Assembly (NCBI GenBank): GCA_964559835.1
Contig: CAZLJE010000024.1
Coordinates: 1 to 64,000 of the forward strand
Length of the DNA stretch: 64,000 bases
Direction of reading: 5' to 3'
Source of the DNA: DAISJI01 sp964559835
GTDB lineage: Bacteria > Acidobacteriota > Terriglobia > Terriglobales > Acidobacteriaceae
The translations under genes were made by a program, and so were the position numbers. A model generated the notes under the pieces. It searched no databases. It saw nothing but the letters and a program-made list of their open reading frames with translations, and had not been told where the DNA came from. Positions 17,921 through 24,309 of the stretch are shown here, piece after piece (the first letter of the stretch is position 1; each line of letters begins with the position of its first letter).

Positions 17921-18090
17921 GCTTGTGGGTACGGCCGCAAGGGAGGGATTCCGGCGCTCAATGTATAGGGTCGGCGACTCATTCGGAACTGCATAGCTTA
18001 TTTTGTTTACGGCCTTCGATGTTCTTCGCGTACAAAGAATCCATAAAAAGTCATAAAAAAGTTGTTAAGAATGACGTCGGCCCGGGTCGG

Positions 18091-18537
18091 CTAACCTTTG
18101 GCTTGATCGAGGTAGCTCTGCAGGATCATGACGGCGGCCATCCGGTCGACGGCGCCCGACTTGCGCTGCTGGATGTGTTGCTTCGCCGAGCGCTTCGGCC
18201 CCAGCGCGGCTTCCGCCTCTACCGACGTCAACCGCTCATCCCAGAGTGTCACCGGCAAGTTGAACCGAGCGCGAAGTTCGTCGGCAAAGGCAACCACTCT
18301 GTTCGTCTGCGCGCTTGCTTCTCCACCCAGGCGGACGGGATGTCCGACGACGATGCCGACGATGCCGTACTCCTCAATGACTGAGCCAATCTTGTCCAGA
18401 TCCAGGCGCTTGCTCTTCCGTTGCAGAGTCTCCAGGCCACGCGCCAGAACTCGCAGTTCATCCGAGACAGCCATGCCGATGCGGTGGTTCCCGACATCCA
18501 ACGCCAGAACGCGCTTGTGTTCCGCATCTGCTGACAC
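18091..18537 (-). CDS. ruvX: YqgF/RuvX nuclease (Holliday junction resolvase-like, 16S rRNA processing)
   Basis: YqgF proteins share the RNase H fold and take part in 16S rRNA 5'-end maturation and possibly junction resolution. Key blocks are LALDVGNHRIGMAVSD (first catalytic Asp), GIVVGHPVRLGG, TLWDERLTSVEAE and SGAVDRMAAVMILQSYL (last Asp). I chose GTG 18537 (VSADAEHKRVLALDVG), which gives 148 residues and leaves a short divergent promoter region before the next gene. The longer start at 18594 would overlap that gene and adds 19 atypical residues. Confidence 0.92.
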   Translation of the reverse strand: MSADAEHKRVLALDVGNHRIGMAVSDELRVLARGLETLQRKSKRLDLDKIGSVIEEYGIVGIVVGHPVRLGGEASAQTNRVVAFADELRARFNLPVTLWDERLTSVEAEAALGPKRSAKQHIQQRKSGAVDRMAAVMILQSYLDQAKG

Positions 18538-18583
18538 AGCGCGTATTATAGGCGGCAACAGCACCTGAACCCGAAGAGAGCCC

Positions 18584-19723
18584 ATGGCGCCCAACCAGGA
18601 CCAGGAAGATCAACGCGAGGACCTGCTCAGCGGCGCGTTTGCCATCCCGCAGGCGATGGTCGACGCCGAAGACCTGCACCGCCATATTCGCGCCGCGTCG
18701 ACCGCGACGGTCGTCATAGCGGCTATCGCGGTTCTGGCCGTGGCCTACGTAGCGAAGCTGCCGATCATCGTTCTGCTCATCTCTATCCTGCTGTCATTCA
18801 TTCTTGCGCCCATTGTCGAGCTGTTCCAGAAACTGCGGCTGCCGCGGGCGCTGGCGTCGGCAGTGACGCTGCTGCTCTTCGTCGGCGCGGTTTATATGCT
18901 CGCGCAGGTGAGCTACAACAAGGCCGTGAGCTTCTCGGAGGCCTTGCCGATGTACTCGGGAAAGATCCGCGAGGTGCTGGGAAAAGTCCGCCACCAGGCG
19001 CAACAGTTCCAGAAAACCACCGAAAACGTGCTGCCCGCGGACGAGAACGAGAAAAAGACCCCGACGGTCCGCGTCGAGCAGCCGCATAACTGGACCGACA
19101 CACTCACGAGCGGCCTCGGAGGCGTGGCCGAGATCGCGTTCATCGGTTCGTTCATCCCGTTCCTGACTTACTTCATGCTGAGCTGGCAGGACCACGTGCG
19201 CTCCGCCACCGTGATGCTCTTCCGCATGAAGAACCGCAATACTGCCTATGTGACACTTGGCCTTATCTCGTCGATGATCCGCAGCTTCATCGTCGGCAAT
19301 GTGCTGGTGGGGCTGTTTATCGGGGCGACGAGCACCGTGGTGTTTGGCATCATCGGGTTACCGTACTTCTATTTCATCGGCTTCATCAGCGGATTTCTCA
19401 GCCTGGTGCCCTACTTGGGCGTCGTGCTCGCGGTGGTGCCTCCGCTGGTCGGCGGGGTCGGCGTTCTGCACTCGACGACGATCATTGCCGTGGTGTCGAC
19501 GGTGCTGGGGCTGCACCTGTTCGCTCTCAACGTCCTCTATCCGAAGTTCCTCGGGAGCCGGCTGCAGCTGAATCCGCTTGCGGTGACGGTTTCACTGCTC
19601 GTATGGGGCTGGCTGTGGGGTGGGATGGGCCTGGTGCTGGCCGTGCCTGTGACTGCTGCACTGAAGATCGTCTTTGACCACATCGAATCCATGCGCGGCT
19701 ACGGCGCATGGCTGGGGGAATGA
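18584..19723 (+). CDS. AI-2E family (PerM/YdiK-type) membrane transporter
   Basis: Members are multi-pass permeases of uncertain substrate; a few export autoinducer-2 or act as Na+/H+ antiporters. The 379-residue protein has two N-terminal membrane segments, a soluble domain of about 90 residues (115-205) and a C-terminal run of five or six segments. The family block FISGFLSLVPYLGVVLAVVP and the following LLVWGWLWGGMGLVLAVPV are diagnostic. It is divergent from ruvX with only a 46-bp gap and carries AGAGAG as a weak ribosome site. Confidence 0.9.
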   Translation: MAPNQDQEDQREDLLSGAFAIPQAMVDAEDLHRHIRAASTATVVIAAIAVLAVAYVAKLPIIVLLISILLSFILAPIVELFQKLRLPRALASAVTLLLFVGAVYMLAQVSYNKAVSFSEALPMYSGKIREVLGKVRHQAQQFQKTTENVLPADENEKKTPTVRVEQPHNWTDTLTSGLGGVAEIAFIGSFIPFLTYFMLSWQDHVRSATVMLFRMKNRNTAYVTLGLISSMIRSFIVGNVLVGLFIGATSTVVFGIIGLPYFYFIGFISGFLSLVPYLGVVLAVVPPLVGGVGVLHSTTIIAVVSTVLGLHLFALNVLYPKFLGSRLQLNPLAVTVSLLVWGWLWGGMGLVLAVPVTAALKIVFDHIESMRGYGAWLGE

Positions 19724-19733
19724 ATTATTTGGT

Positions 19734-19803
19734 GGTGATTGGGTGAGTTGGTGATTGGGTGAGTTGGTGATTTGGCGATTTCAATGACCCAATCACCAAC
19801 CCA
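19734..19803. repeat. Period-8 intergenic array with inverted tail
   Basis: Six 8-mers in phase, GGTGATTG, GGTGAGTT, GGTGATTG, GGTGAGTT, GGTGATTT and GGCGATTT, are followed by CCCAATCACCAACCC, the complement of the left units. It separates the AI-2E permease from the convergent gene at 19804 and could fold as a hairpin. Confidence 0.85.
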
Positions 19804-20094
19804 CTAAATCTCGCTTGGCATCTGGCTCAGTCCCATCGCGGCGAGTTCACTTTCCGGCGCATGGACATCGGCGATCGTCACGTTCCCCTGCAAGCGCGCA
19901 CGAGTGATAGCTTCCGAGACGTTCTCGGGCGCAAGTCCGAGTTGGGTTGCGAGGAATTCCTCGAGACCAGCTTCATTGAACGTTCCCGCCCACGAGGTCT
20001 TTCCATTGGAATAGGTGAGCTGGTATTCGGGCGCCGAACTGCCGTAGGTTCCGGTCGCAACCTCGTTGCGAAAGATGTGGATGTAGCCGGCCAT
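19804..20094 (-). CDS. Small conserved-looking hypothetical protein
   Basis: The 96-residue frame (MAGYIHIFRNEVATGTYG..., ending ALGLSQMPSEI-like) has normal codon use. It reads as a short beta-rich N-terminal half (PEYQLTYSNGKTSWAGTF) and a helical C-terminal half. There is no signal peptide, membrane segment or motif I recognise. The protein-like composition and the repeats at both ends argue that it is a real gene. It lies downstream of carD but beyond a terminator-like hairpin, so it is probably transcribed separately. Confidence 0.55.
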   Translation of the reverse strand: MAGYIHIFRNEVATGTYGSSAPEYQLTYSNGKTSWAGTFNEAGLEEFLATQLGLAPENVSEAITRARLQGNVTIADVHAPESELAAMGLSQMPSEI

Positions 20095-20136
20095 GTGTGC
20101 TTGGATTCGCGACGAAGGTTGGGAGTTGTGGCAGTC

Positions 20137-20157
20137 CGAGTACCGAGTACCGAAAAC
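20137..20157. repeat. Short period-7 array (CGAGTAC type)
   Basis: Three units, CGAGTAC, CGAGTAC and CGAAAAC, lie between the small hypothetical gene and the carD terminator. Confidence 0.65.
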
Positions 20158-20187
20158 AGAACGCGCGACCCGAAGGCCGCGCGTTTT
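20151..20187 (-). terminator. Terminator-like hairpin downstream of carD
   Basis: AACGCGCG (20160-20167) pairs with CGCGCGTT (20178-20185) around a 10-nt loop. Read on the minus strand it is followed by CTGTTTTC, and on the plus strand by TTTT, so it could act in both directions. Confidence 0.75.
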
Positions 20188-20212
20188 GGGAGGTGACTAG
20201 CTGGACAAAAAC

Positions 20213-20749
20213 TCAAGCTTCGCCGATGGAGGCTTCGGGGAACCGCAGCTTCGATTTCGATAACGCCTTTGAGAGCATCTGCTCGATGACGACTTCTTCG
20301 CAATTCTTGGCCATCGCCAGCTCGCTGACGAGCAGGTAACGGGCGCGCTCGAGCATCTTCTTTTCGCGGAACGAGAGCGGCTTGGTCTGGGCGAGCAGGA
20401 GCAGCCCTTTGAGGACGATCGCCACTTCCAGCAACGACCCGGTACGCATCTTCTCGGAATTCTCCTTGAAGCGGTACTTCCAGTCGGCATGGTTTTCGCA
20501 GGCGCCGTCGGTCAGAAAATCCACAATCTTCTGGACTTCCTGGTTCTTGACGACCCGCCGCAGCCCCACGCTGGCAACGTTATTGAAGGGGACGCTCACC
20601 TTCAGGTTGCTGGCCTTGATTTTCAGCATGTAGAACCGCTCGACGTTGGGTCCGATGGTGCGGCTGCTGATCTGTTCGATGATGCCGACGCCGTGGTTGG
20701 GATAAACAACCTTGTCGCCGATGGAGAACGTTCCGCTGACAATACTCAT
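20213..20749 (-). CDS. carD: CarD-family transcriptional regulator
   Basis: CarD/CdnL proteins bind the RNA polymerase beta lobe and stabilise open complexes, mainly at rRNA and housekeeping promoters. The 178-residue protein has the N-terminal RNAP-interacting Tudor-like domain (FSIGDKVVYPNHGVGIIEQI, then FYMLKIKASNLKVSVPFNNV) and an all-helical C-terminal domain (WKYRFKENSEKMRTGSLLEV, LSFREKKMLERARYLLVSEL). Length and order match the CdnL type rather than the longer Myxococcus CarD with an HMGA tail. It has its own downstream hairpin. Confidence 0.95.
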   Translation of the reverse strand: MSIVSGTFSIGDKVVYPNHGVGIIEQISSRTIGPNVERFYMLKIKASNLKVSVPFNNVASVGLRRVVKNQEVQKIVDFLTDGACENHADWKYRFKENSEKMRTGSLLEVAIVLKGLLLLAQTKPLSFREKKMLERARYLLVSELAMAKNCEEVVIEQMLSKALSKSKLRFPEASIGEA

Positions 20750-20866
20750 TTGAAGGGCACCTGGTAGAGGGTAGGTGTCACGAGCTGGGGGAACAAAACC
20801 ATCGTACTCGAAAAAGGTGGGGAGGTCAACTTAGTCCGCATTTTTAGCGGGTTAACTCGATTCGGC

Positions 20867-20901
20867 CATTGTAAACCCGCGCAGAATCAGGTTTTACAAT
20901 G
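20867..20901. repeat. Inverted repeat in the carD-greA region
   Basis: CATTGTAAACC (20867-20877) faces GGTTTTACAATG (20890-20901) across a 12-nt spacer, an almost perfect dyad. It could be a regulator-binding site or a hairpin in the carD leader. Confidence 0.6.
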
Positions 20902-21063
20902 ACATAGGGCTGGAGAGCGCTTCCGTACGGGCCTTCCCGCGTCTGATTCCGGCACATCTTGACGTGTGAGGCACAAGGGGCGCGAGCGGGCGCAATCCCT
21001 GCCGGCAACTCCCTCGGTCTGCCCGGTGCCTCATGGCTTGTGCCTTGGCCGTGGTGCCTGATT

Positions 21064-21069
21064 TATAAT
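21064..21069 (+). promoter_or_regulatory. Predicted -10 element for greA
   Basis: TATAAT is a perfect sigma-70 -10 hexamer in otherwise GC-rich DNA. The -35 region is weak (TGCCTT at 21041-21046, 17-bp spacing). It predicts a leader of about 115 nt. Confidence 0.5.
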
Positions 21070-21138
21070 CGCGGGAAGCCGGCCGAGCCGCGGTGCAGGT
21101 TCCTCCGCGGACCCTCCTGCAAGACCGCTGTCCTGCAA

Positions 21139-21184
21139 CCCGCATCCAATGCGGGCCGGGACGAAGGACGCCCGTAACCGGCCC
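21139..21184 (+). promoter_or_regulatory. Mutually exclusive hairpins in the greA leader
   Basis: CCCGCAT (21139-21145) pairs with ATGCGGG (21149-21155). GGGCCGG (21153-21159) can instead pair with CCGGCCC (21178-21184), close to the ATG at 21193. The two stems share bases 21153-21155, so only one can form. No Shine-Dalgarno sequence is visible before the start. Confidence 0.45.
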
Positions 21185-21192
21185 GATATCGC

Positions 21193-21681
21193 ATGACAGA
21201 ACAAATCAAAAAGAAACTTTCCGACGAGATTGCCGCCCTCGAGCACGAGCTCAACCACGAACTCCCAAAAGAACTGAAGCGCGCCATTGCATTGGGCGAC
21301 CTGAGCGAGAATGCCGAGTACCACATGGCCAAGCAGCGTCAGGAGATCGTCCGCGCGCGCCTGGGGCAGCTCAAAAAGCGCATGGGCGACCTCTCGCTGG
21401 TCAACATGAACAACATCCCGCGGGACCGGGTCTCGCTCGGCTCGACGGTCAAGGTTTACGACTCCTCGAAGGACGAGGAACTCGAGTACAAGCTGGTGAC
21501 CAGCGAGGAGTCCGACATCTCCAAGGGCATGATCTCGACCAGTTCTCCCATCGGACGGGCGCTCATGGGCAAGAAGGAAGGCGAGAGCGTCACGGTCGTC
21601 ACGCCCACGGGCAAGCGGGACATGGACATTCTGAAGCTCACAACCATCCACGAGGAAGACGGGGGCGAAGCGACGCAATGA
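21193..21681 (+). CDS. greA: Transcription elongation factor GreA
   Basis: GreA enters the RNA polymerase secondary channel and stimulates cleavage of backtracked RNA. The 162-residue protein has the N-terminal coiled coil with the acidic tip motif ALGDLSENAEYHMAKQRQEI (near residue 35) and the C-terminal FKBP-like domain (RVSLGSTVKVYDSS, then SSPIGRALMGKKEGESVTV). It overlaps the next gene by 4 bp (ATGA), so the two are translationally coupled. Confidence 0.96.
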   Translation: MTEQIKKKLSDEIAALEHELNHELPKELKRAIALGDLSENAEYHMAKQRQEIVRARLGQLKKRMGDLSLVNMNNIPRDRVSLGSTVKVYDSSKDEELEYKLVTSEESDISKGMISTSSPIGRALMGKKEGESVTVVTPTGKRDMDILKLTTIHEEDGGEATQ

Positions 21682-22346
21682 CCTGGACGAGTGCAGTCGG
21701 GCGCGGCTCCAAAACGTTGCTCTACAGCATCGTTCACGGGCTTGCGCTGACCCGCATTAATCCCAACTACCTGACCTTCATCGGCCTGCTCATCAACATC
21801 GGCGCCGCGGTGCTGTTCGGGTACGCCAATGCCGACAACCAACGCTCCCTTTTCTTCTGGGCTGCGATCACCATCATCGGCGCCGGCGTTTTCGACATGG
21901 TGGACGGCCGCGTCGCCCGAGCCACCGGTCAGGTCACCGAGTTCGGCGGCTTCTTCGATTCGGTCATCGACCGCTACTCGGACGTCGCGCTCTATTTCGG
22001 GCTGCTCGTCTATTACGCCCGCGCCAACCGCTTTTTTTACATCGTGCTCACCGCGTTGGTGATGGTGACTTCCGTCATGATCAGCTACACCCGGGCTCGG
22101 GCCGAGGTGCTGATTCCCAAGTGCAAAGTCGGATTCATGGAACGCCCTGAACGGATCGTGCTGGTGATCATCGGTGGGCTGTTCAACCACATGGCACCAG
22201 TGCTGTGGGTCATCGCCGTCATCGGCAACGTCACGGTCATCCACCGGATCTGGTACACCTATCAGCAGACCCGCGACCGCGACCTCGCCACCATCAACGA
22301 ATCTGTCAAACACGAGATCACGACCGACGTGGACATCATCGGGTAA
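21678..22346 (+). CDS. CDP-alcohol phosphatidyltransferase family protein
   Basis: These membrane enzymes join a CDP-activated lipid to an alcohol such as glycerol phosphate or inositol phosphate. The 222-residue product contains the complete catalytic signature from DMVDGRVAR through GGFFDSVIDRYSD (near residues 73-98), with both metal-binding Asp pairs, within about six membrane segments. The ATG overlaps the greA stop. The closest subgroup appears to be the PgsA/inositol-phosphate synthase type, but the acceptor alcohol cannot be fixed by sequence alone. Confidence 0.92.
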   Translation: MTWTSAVGRGSKTLLYSIVHGLALTRINPNYLTFIGLLINIGAAVLFGYANADNQRSLFFWAAITIIGAGVFDMVDGRVARATGQVTEFGGFFDSVIDRYSDVALYFGLLVYYARANRFFYIVLTALVMVTSVMISYTRARAEVLIPKCKVGFMERPERIVLVIIGGLFNHMAPVLWVIAVIGNVTVIHRIWYTYQQTRDRDLATINESVKHEITTDVDIIG

Positions 22347-22348
22347 GA

Positions 22349-22390
22349 GTCGCCGGTCATCAGTCGTTAGTCGCTAGTCATCAGTGGCTT
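22349..22390. repeat. Period-7 array (GTCATCA/GTCGTTA type)
   Basis: Six units, GTCGCCG, GTCATCA, GTCGTTA, GTCGCTA, GTCATCA and GTGGCTT, start 3 bp after the stop of the phosphatidyltransferase gene. Confidence 0.85.
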
Positions 22391-22476
22391 GTTTACGCAG
22401 GCTGTGTGCCGGAAATGCGGCAACTTCGAGCCGGCGCGCGCGACATGCGCACGCACGTGCTGGCGAGACGCCTACG

Positions 22477-22830
22477 CTACGAAGGTGTACGTGCCGGGGG
22501 GACGCTACCTGGACTTGGCGATCGGGAGCGCCGGGCGATATGTGTCGAGAGGCGCACGCGGTCGGCGGTGGTGAGGTTGAGGAATTCGACGCCGGTCTGC
22601 GTTGTGTCGGTGTGGCGTACGCGGCACAGCACTTGAAAAGGTGCTTCGTCATCTTCGAGGCGCCACGCGACGGTAAGTTCTTCGCCAACTTGGGCATTCA
22701 TGCCGGTTACGAAGCTCATACCCGCTTCACTAATTTCGCTGATCAGGCAGGGCGAACTTCCCTGCTTTCCGTAACAGTGTCATTTCAGCGCAACTGGCCA
22801 ACGCGTGAACGCGCGGCGTTCCTGAGTCAC
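22477..22830 (-). pseudogene. PilZ-domain protein with in-frame TGA
   Basis: PilZ domains typically bind cyclic di-GMP. From GTG 22830 the minus strand reads VTQERRAFTRWPVALK, then TGA at 22780-22782 (codon 17), then continues in the same frame HCYGKQGSSPCLISEISEAG and MSFVTGMNAQVGEELTVAWR to a stop at 22477. Both sides of the stop are typical PilZ sequence, including the (D/N)xSxxG-like EISEAG. Unless it is read through or re-initiated at ATG 22719, it is inactivated. A REP-like core (GGCGAGACGCC) lies near its 3' end at 22462. Confidence 0.75.
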
Positions 22831-22941
22831 TGGGCCCTCCGGGGTGACCGCGCATTGTAGACGAACGGGTGGACAAAAGAAAATCGATTTAGTTACAGCT
22901 CGGAACGCCGCGCAACGGAGTAGCTAACCGTCGGCCACCCG

Positions 22942-24081
22942 CTACCAGATCGTCAACTTGACGCGGTCGACCCACTCGCTGAGAGTGGCGCCGGAACCAT
23001 TCTGGTCGAGTTGCCATTGGACGCCCATGTCGTCGGACCAGGAGGTGGCGTTGGCGTCAAAGGCGCGGTTGATGGGGAACGGCTGGTCGTCGACAAATAG
23101 TGTGTTGAAACGGTATTGCGTGGCCGAGATGCGCTGGACATCCCACTGAATGTGGTGCCAAGAGTCGCCGGAAAAGCGCGGGCAGGCGACGCCGGTGTTG
23201 ACCCACTTGTTGTTGGCGCTGTCCCAGACGTCCCATTCGTTGGTGCCGAAGACGCACTGGGTGCCCATCATGTGCTCCTGCCCGCCGACCGATTGCCAAA
23301 AGTCGTACTCGGCGGACCAGACGCCGGCGGCGGACGCGACGTCGAAATAAACATAGAAATCCCATAAGAAGTGCGAAGCGGCGTTCTGCGCACCGAACTT
23401 ATGGATCCAGAGCGCGCTGGCCCAGGCCGGGCCTCCGATGAAGAACTGGCGGCTGCTACCGCTCAGAGAGGGCGTCGCGAGGAACGGGGTGGTGGAGTAA
23501 GAGGAGGTGACGGCCCCGCCGGCACAGTCGCTGCAATCGGACCACGCAGTGGTCGTGTTCTGGATGGCGTCGAATACGGTCGCGGTAGACGGGATTGCGG
23601 GAAGAAGCGACGAGGTCGTAGAGCCGGTTGAGGCTGTCCCGGTAGAGCCAGTGGACGTAGTGCCGGTTGACGTCGAACCGGTGCCGGTTGTGCCCGTCCC
23701 GGTAGAGCCAGTGGACGTAGTGCCGGTTGACGTCGAACCGGTACTGGTTGTGCCAGTCCCGGCGGAGCCAGTGGACGTAGTGCCGGTCGAGCCAGTGCTG
23801 GTTGTGCCCGTCGAACCCGTGGTCGTTCCCGTGGATGAACCGGTTCCGCTCGTCGTCCCAGTGCCGGAGGCGGTCGTGGTACCCGTGCCGGACGTGCCGG
23901 TGCCCGAAGGAGAAGTATTGCCGGTCGCACCAGTGCCGGCTGTGGTGGAGTTCGAGGATGTTCCGACCGGGAGAGTTATTGCGGGAGCAGAGGCCGACGT
24001 CGTGAGAGATGAGCCCCCGCCGCAGGCGATCAGGGATGAGAGTGTTACGCACACCAGCGCGAGCAACCAGCGTTTTTGCAT
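22942..24081 (-). CDS. Lipoprotein with Thr/Gly/Ser repeat linker and lectin-like C-terminal domain
   Basis: The 379-residue protein has a lipoprotein signal with lipobox LIAC (Cys20) followed by GGGSS. A linker of about 130 residues is almost entirely Gly, Thr and Ser, with repeating STGTTSTGSTGTG blocks. A C-terminal domain of about 210 residues follows, rich in Trp and aromatic residues (FGAQNAASHFLWDFYVYFDV, DSWHHIQWDVQRISATQYRF), consistent with a concanavalin-like beta-sandwich. It is probably surface-exposed with the linker as a stalk. The ligand is unknown. The linker DNA carries 60-bp tandem repeats. Confidence 0.82.
   Translation of the reverse strand: MQKRWLLALVCVTLSSLIACGGGSSLTTSASAPAITLPVGTSSNSTTAGTGATGNTSPSGTGTSGTGTTTASGTGTTSGTGSSTGTTTGSTGTTSTGSTGTTSTGSAGTGTTSTGSTSTGTTSTGSTGTGTTGTGSTSTGTTSTGSTGTASTGSTTSSLLPAIPSTATVFDAIQNTTTAWSDCSDCAGGAVTSSYSTTPFLATPSLSGSSRQFFIGGPAWASALWIHKFGAQNAASHFLWDFYVYFDVASAAGVWSAEYDFWQSVGGQEHMMGTQCVFGTNEWDVWDSANNKWVNTGVACPRFSGDSWHHIQWDVQRISATQYRFNTLFVDDQPFPINRAFDANATSWSDDMGVQWQLDQNGSGATLSEWVDRVKLTIW
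23638..23817. repeat. Three 60-bp tandem repeats inside the lipoprotein linker
   Basis: Units at 23641-23700 and 23701-23760 differ at only three or four positions, and a third, more diverged unit starts at 23761. Each unit encodes 20 linker residues, so gain or loss keeps the frame. Confidence 0.92.
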
Positions 24082-24309
24082 AATCCTCCGGTGGGCGCAG
24101 GGGGAGAGTAGACGCTGGATGGGTTAAGGCCAATCGGAGGGGAGCCCTAGACGGGTTACGAGAATGTACCGAGGGAGCCGTACAGTATTGAGGGCGTTCA
24201 AGACAAAGCGTTCACACGATGGACACGATGTGCACACGAAAGACGCGATGCAACAACGATTTGAAGCAAATTGTGTGACTTTCGTCCGGTCTTAGCAATC
24301 TAGTTACGA

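Larger units (their letters stand above)
20750..21192. other. Divergent intergenic region and greA leader
   Basis: This 443-bp gap serves carD (leftward) and greA (rightward). It contains an inverted repeat at 20867-20901, a TATAAT hexamer at 21064-21069 and a GC-rich, strongly self-complementary stretch from 21070 to the greA start. No protein-like frame is evident. Confidence 0.6.

Noticed and set aside
22780..22782. Selenocysteine in the PilZ gene
   Set aside because: The TGA is not at a redox position, PilZ has no catalytic cysteine and no homologous Cys is expected there. I treat it as a broken gene.
23507..24127. Plus-strand frame with Val/Pro/Glu repeats opposite the lipoprotein
   Set aside because: The regular composition is just the reverse strand of the Thr/Gly/Ser-coding tandem repeats. 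It has no start signal and no domain.
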